Positions 61,800 through 64,000 of a DNA stretch of 64,000 bases are shown piece by piece. The position numbers and the translations under genes were made by a program. The first letter of the stretch is position 1. The number at the start of each line of letters is the position of its first letter. Origin of the DNA: Cladopsammia gracilis (taxonomy: Eukaryota > Cnidaria > Anthozoa > Scleractinia > Dendrophylliidae); NCBI GenBank assembly GCA_022457155.1, contig JAJGOT010000038.1, forward strand, positions 1,655,001 to 1,719,000, written 5' to 3'. The notes below the pieces were generated by a model. That model made no database searches, was not told the DNA's origin, and saw nothing but the letters and a program-made list of their open reading frames with translations.

Positions 61800-62606
61800 T
61801 TTATAAAATTATGACCATATGGCGCTCAAGCAACTAAAAGAGTGGAGAGATATGGGCGCTATACCCTAAAACCTGTAGTGAAAAAGGATGTGTATTGTGG
61901 GGAACGTCCTTGGACTAGGCATAGAAAAAAAAGCTCTCAACGAATTCCAACCACAAAGCATCATTCAAGACTTGCTGGAAGACCAGGAAGAAACCTCCAA
62001 GGAGGAAAACAAGAAAAACAAAACGACCGATAACGATAACGATAACGACACAGACAGACAAGAACAGGAAGAAACGTACAAGAAGGAGAAGAAACAGAAC
62101 GACAAAGAAGAAAAAGCATCAACGACCATAGACAGAAACGACAAAGGCAAAGTAAGAAGATGTCTTCTTAAGGGTTGCCAGTATGATGGACCCCAACTAA
62201 GAAGACACCTGCAGAGCAGACACAAGGAGGAGTGTCCCAACAAGGCTTTCATCGAGCGATTGATTGTGTGAAAAGTGAAAAGCCGATGTACCAGTGTGTT
62301 GTAAAAGGGTGCCATAAAATTGTGCAAAGAAATGTGGTACATCTCAGGAACGTCCATGGAACAGACAGGAAGGAGAACTCCCAAATGTCTCTTCAGATGC
62401 CACGCGTAAATGGCAAGAGGAAGGTAAAAAAAGTACAAGGTTCAAAGGCAACAAATGGAGGAAGGCAAGGAAAAAAGTTACAAGTGGGTGAATGGTATAC
62501 AATACTTTTAGAAACTAGTTATGAAACTCTGGCTAAATTAATCACATTGAAAAGGAAGAGTGTATATATAAGTTATAATAACTATTTAAATGAAATAATT
62601 AAATAA
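61800..62606 (+). pseudogene. C2H2 zinc-finger ORFs, broken by a frame change
   Basis: The first frame (from about 61888) is very Lys/Glu/Asp-rich with an (AAC)(GAT) repeat coding for DNDNDNDTD. It ends with a finger RRCLLKGCQYDGPQLRRHLQ plus SRHK. At about 62260 the frame changes, and a second finger follows, YQCVVKGCHKIVQRNVVHLR plus NVHG, then a basic tail ending at 62606. Paired Cys-x4-Cys, His-x3/4-His fingers of this shape recur in cnidarian genes linked to mobile elements. DNA or RNA binding is likely; the partner is unknown. Confidence 0.5.
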
Positions 62607-62639
62607 ATAGAGCTAAATAATAAATTGAAGTTGTTCAAC

Positions 62640-62960
62640 ATGTCTGACTATCAAGTAGAAAGAGTTTGTATTCTTTTTTAAAACTGTTGAAAGGGAGACA
62701 CTTAATTTCCATAGGTATTGTTTCCCAGGTCTGTGATGCTACTACGCTAAACCTTGCTAGGCCATAATTAGTTCTGGTAAATAGCCTGTGCAGGTTTTGA
62801 TTAGCGGCATACCTAGTATTATAATTATGGATACCCGAAACCGGTTACGTTAATTCATAGAGAGCAGGTGTATCCTTTTTTTGATATTGTATTTTATGCA
62901 AAAGAGTGCCAAGAGTGTAGAGTAATGAGGAAGAGATGGAAGTCAAGGGAAAAAAGGCAA
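62640..62960 (-). pseudogene. LINE ORF2 C-terminal tail (minus strand)
   Basis: The reverse complement decodes as YNTRYAANQNLHRLFTRTNY, then GLARFSVVASQTWETIPMEI and KCLPF. This pattern closes the ORF2 protein of CR1/RTE-like LINEs. Upstream on this strand YTLGTLLHKIQYQKKDTPAL fits the preceding segment. The rest of the LINE is absent. Confidence 0.6.
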
Positions 62961-63215
62961 AAGTAGTGAAGAGGAGGAGATTAATGAGGAAGAGGAAGAT
63001 ATGATCACGAACAGCAACAAAGGAGACTTTCATTTGATTGGTTAATGCTTTCCCTAGTACCCAGGTTCCTCTTACACTCGCGCAAGAGAAATCTTATAAA
63101 CAAACATGGGGCCGAAGGGAAGACTTCTACTTGTCTGCTTGATCACTTGTTCTAGAGGTTTAGATAAAAATAGCAATGTTCAGGCGTCGTCTTCTTTCAG
63201 AATGGCAGAAAAAAA

Positions 63216-63476
63216 ATGGCAATGGGGTGTTTTATGTGCGGGAAATCTTTTTGTTTTTGCAAAAGTCTTAGCTTTTACGAGCGAGCAAATCTTTCCTCCG
63301 CGGCTTACTATTCAAGTTTATTGTTTCTTTATATTATGTTTCGAAACAAATGCACTGAATGTGGAGCAACTTGTTCCAAAAGCCGATATGTCGGGTTGGG
63401 AGGGAAAATGTTGTGCAGAAAGTGCTACTACAAGATAAGGAGAGCTTCAGCCGCGGCGGTCCTGTCAACCAAAGGA
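63216..63476 (+). CDS. Exon encoding a treble-Cys zinc motif, with splice donor
   Basis: The frame contains FRNKCTECGATC and MLCRKCYYKIRRASAAAVLS, a CxxC...CxxC zinc ribbon-like pair, and ends STKG at a consensus donor GTAAGATA (63477-63484). A downstream acceptor TTGAAATAG at 63590-63598 would join it to EALQEVPVFPAPPRVV. The N-terminal half of the frame (63216-63335) is hydrophobic and may be outside the real coding region; the Met near 63336 is a likely start. The layout is that of cnidarian DNA-binding or transposase-related proteins. Confidence 0.45.
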
Positions 63477-63787
63477 GGTAAGATAAACTTCACGTCAAAT
63501 CTTTATATTAAGCTTTAAGTGATATTATATAGTAATTTCGCTCCTTTTAAAATTAATTTCAGCGTTGTTTTTGTTTTTTACCTTTACTTGAAATAGAAGA
63601 AGCGTTGCAAGAAGTGCCTGTGTTTCCAGCGCCTCCTCGTGTCGTTTCGTGTTGTTTCGCGAGAATGAGTGTGTGGAAGTTTTCGGTAGGTTTCATCTTT
63701 TGCTCACTGCAATTTAGGCTCAGAAGACAGATACTACACAGAAAACGTTTGAATATAGGAAATCATTTTATAAAGTCAAATGAACTA

Positions 63788-63856
63788 AGTGTCATGTCTC
63801 AATAGCCCTCTGTGATCTAGTCGGATGCTCTACCACTGAGCAACTGGGACTCTGGT
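63788..63856 (-). tRNA. tRNA-like fragment (tRNA-derived repeat)
   Basis: On the minus strand GTTGCTCAGTGGTAGAGCAT matches a tRNA A box with D arm and is followed by CCGACTAGATCACAGAGGG, an anticodon-arm-like segment. No T-arm with GGTTCGAATCC follows, so it is a truncated tRNA gene or the head of a tRNA-derived SINE. Confidence 0.45.
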
Positions 63857-63914
63857 GAGCAAGGGTGAAATGTGGGCTTTTGACTGGAACCGCATCGCGC
63901 AGTCACACAGCCAA

Positions 63915-64000
63915 ATGATAACACATATGAATCATAACTGCATCTCGCGTCACATTAAGGCATACATATGACTCATAACTGCATCACGCAGTCACATTAA
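63915..64000. repeat. Tandem repeat ACATATGA-TCATAACTGCAT
   Basis: ACATATGAATCATAACTGCA is repeated as ACATATGACTCATAACTGCA about 44 bases later, each followed by a CGCGTCACATTAA or CGCAGTCACATTAA end. It runs off the window edge and may continue as a satellite. Confidence 0.65.

Noticed and set aside
61965..62438. 157-codon minus-strand hydrophobic frame
   Set aside because: Antisense to the Asp/Asn- and Lys-rich zinc-finger ORF; apparent membrane segments are a composition effect.
1..64000. CRISPR arrays, bacterial operons or rRNA genes
   Set aside because: The direct repeats found are diverged minisatellites or transposon parts without unique spacers; no Cas, operon or rRNA sequence was seen.

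Overview
The window is eukaryotic, intergenic and made almost entirely of transposable elements. The evidence is intron-like splice signals, TATA and poly(A) signals, LINE, DIRS, Helentron, Crypton and Polinton-like proteins, no operons, and many palindromic non-autonomous repeats. The mix of families (Helentron with endonuclease, DIRS, Tx1/L1-like and RTE-like LINEs, Polinton/adintovirus-type polymerase, Crypton, THAP and GIY-YIG genes) and the AT-rich repeats resemble an anthozoan cnidarian such as a coral. That host assignment is inference. No conserved single-copy host gene was recognised.

Layout. 1-4.8 kb: relic of a Polinton/adintovirus-like element, with two small leftward genes diverging from a broken protein-primed family B DNA polymerase, then an inverted-repeat cluster. 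5-18 kb: decayed fragments, namely MITEs, a BEL/Pao 3' end, two related retroviral-integrase-like genes on the minus strand, a 1.4 kb inverted-repeat structure holding a PIF1-helicase fragment, a GIY-YIG gene with a possible hammerhead motif (Penelope-like), a CpG-rich patch and several palindromes. 18.2-26.5 kb: a long, nearly complete Helentron coding for a 2A-like peptide, duplicated cysteine-protease-like domains, DUF6570-like, HUH Rep, PIF1 helicase and a C-terminal endonuclease, split by a few frame changes. 27-34 kb: foldback and MITE elements around an RPA-like ssDNA-binding gene with a TATA box and poly(A) signal. 34.2-38.4 kb: a THAP exon, an acidic-repeat exon, a CR1-like LINE and MITEs. 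38.5-48.8 kb: a minus-strand DIRS-type tyrosine-recombinase retroelement carrying two nested LINEs. One is RTE-like with a 13-bp target duplication and a 5' inversion (twin priming); the other is Tx1/L1-like. 49-54 kb: a second Tx1/L1-like LINE with ORF1 and ORF2. 54-64 kb: an unrecognised decayed gene, palindromes, a Crypton recombinase, LINE tails, a four-fold tandem array of an exon-like CxxC segment, zinc-finger ORFs and a tRNA-like fragment.

How the parts relate. The Helentron proteins form one system: relaxase, helicase and endonuclease for mobility, with the 2A site probably releasing the N-terminal product from the protease part. The nesting order in 38-48 kb gives relative ages, the DIRS element being older than either inserted LINE. 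Almost every other coding unit carries at least one stop or frameshift, so most of the window is probably inert. The Helentron and the RPA-like gene are the least damaged.
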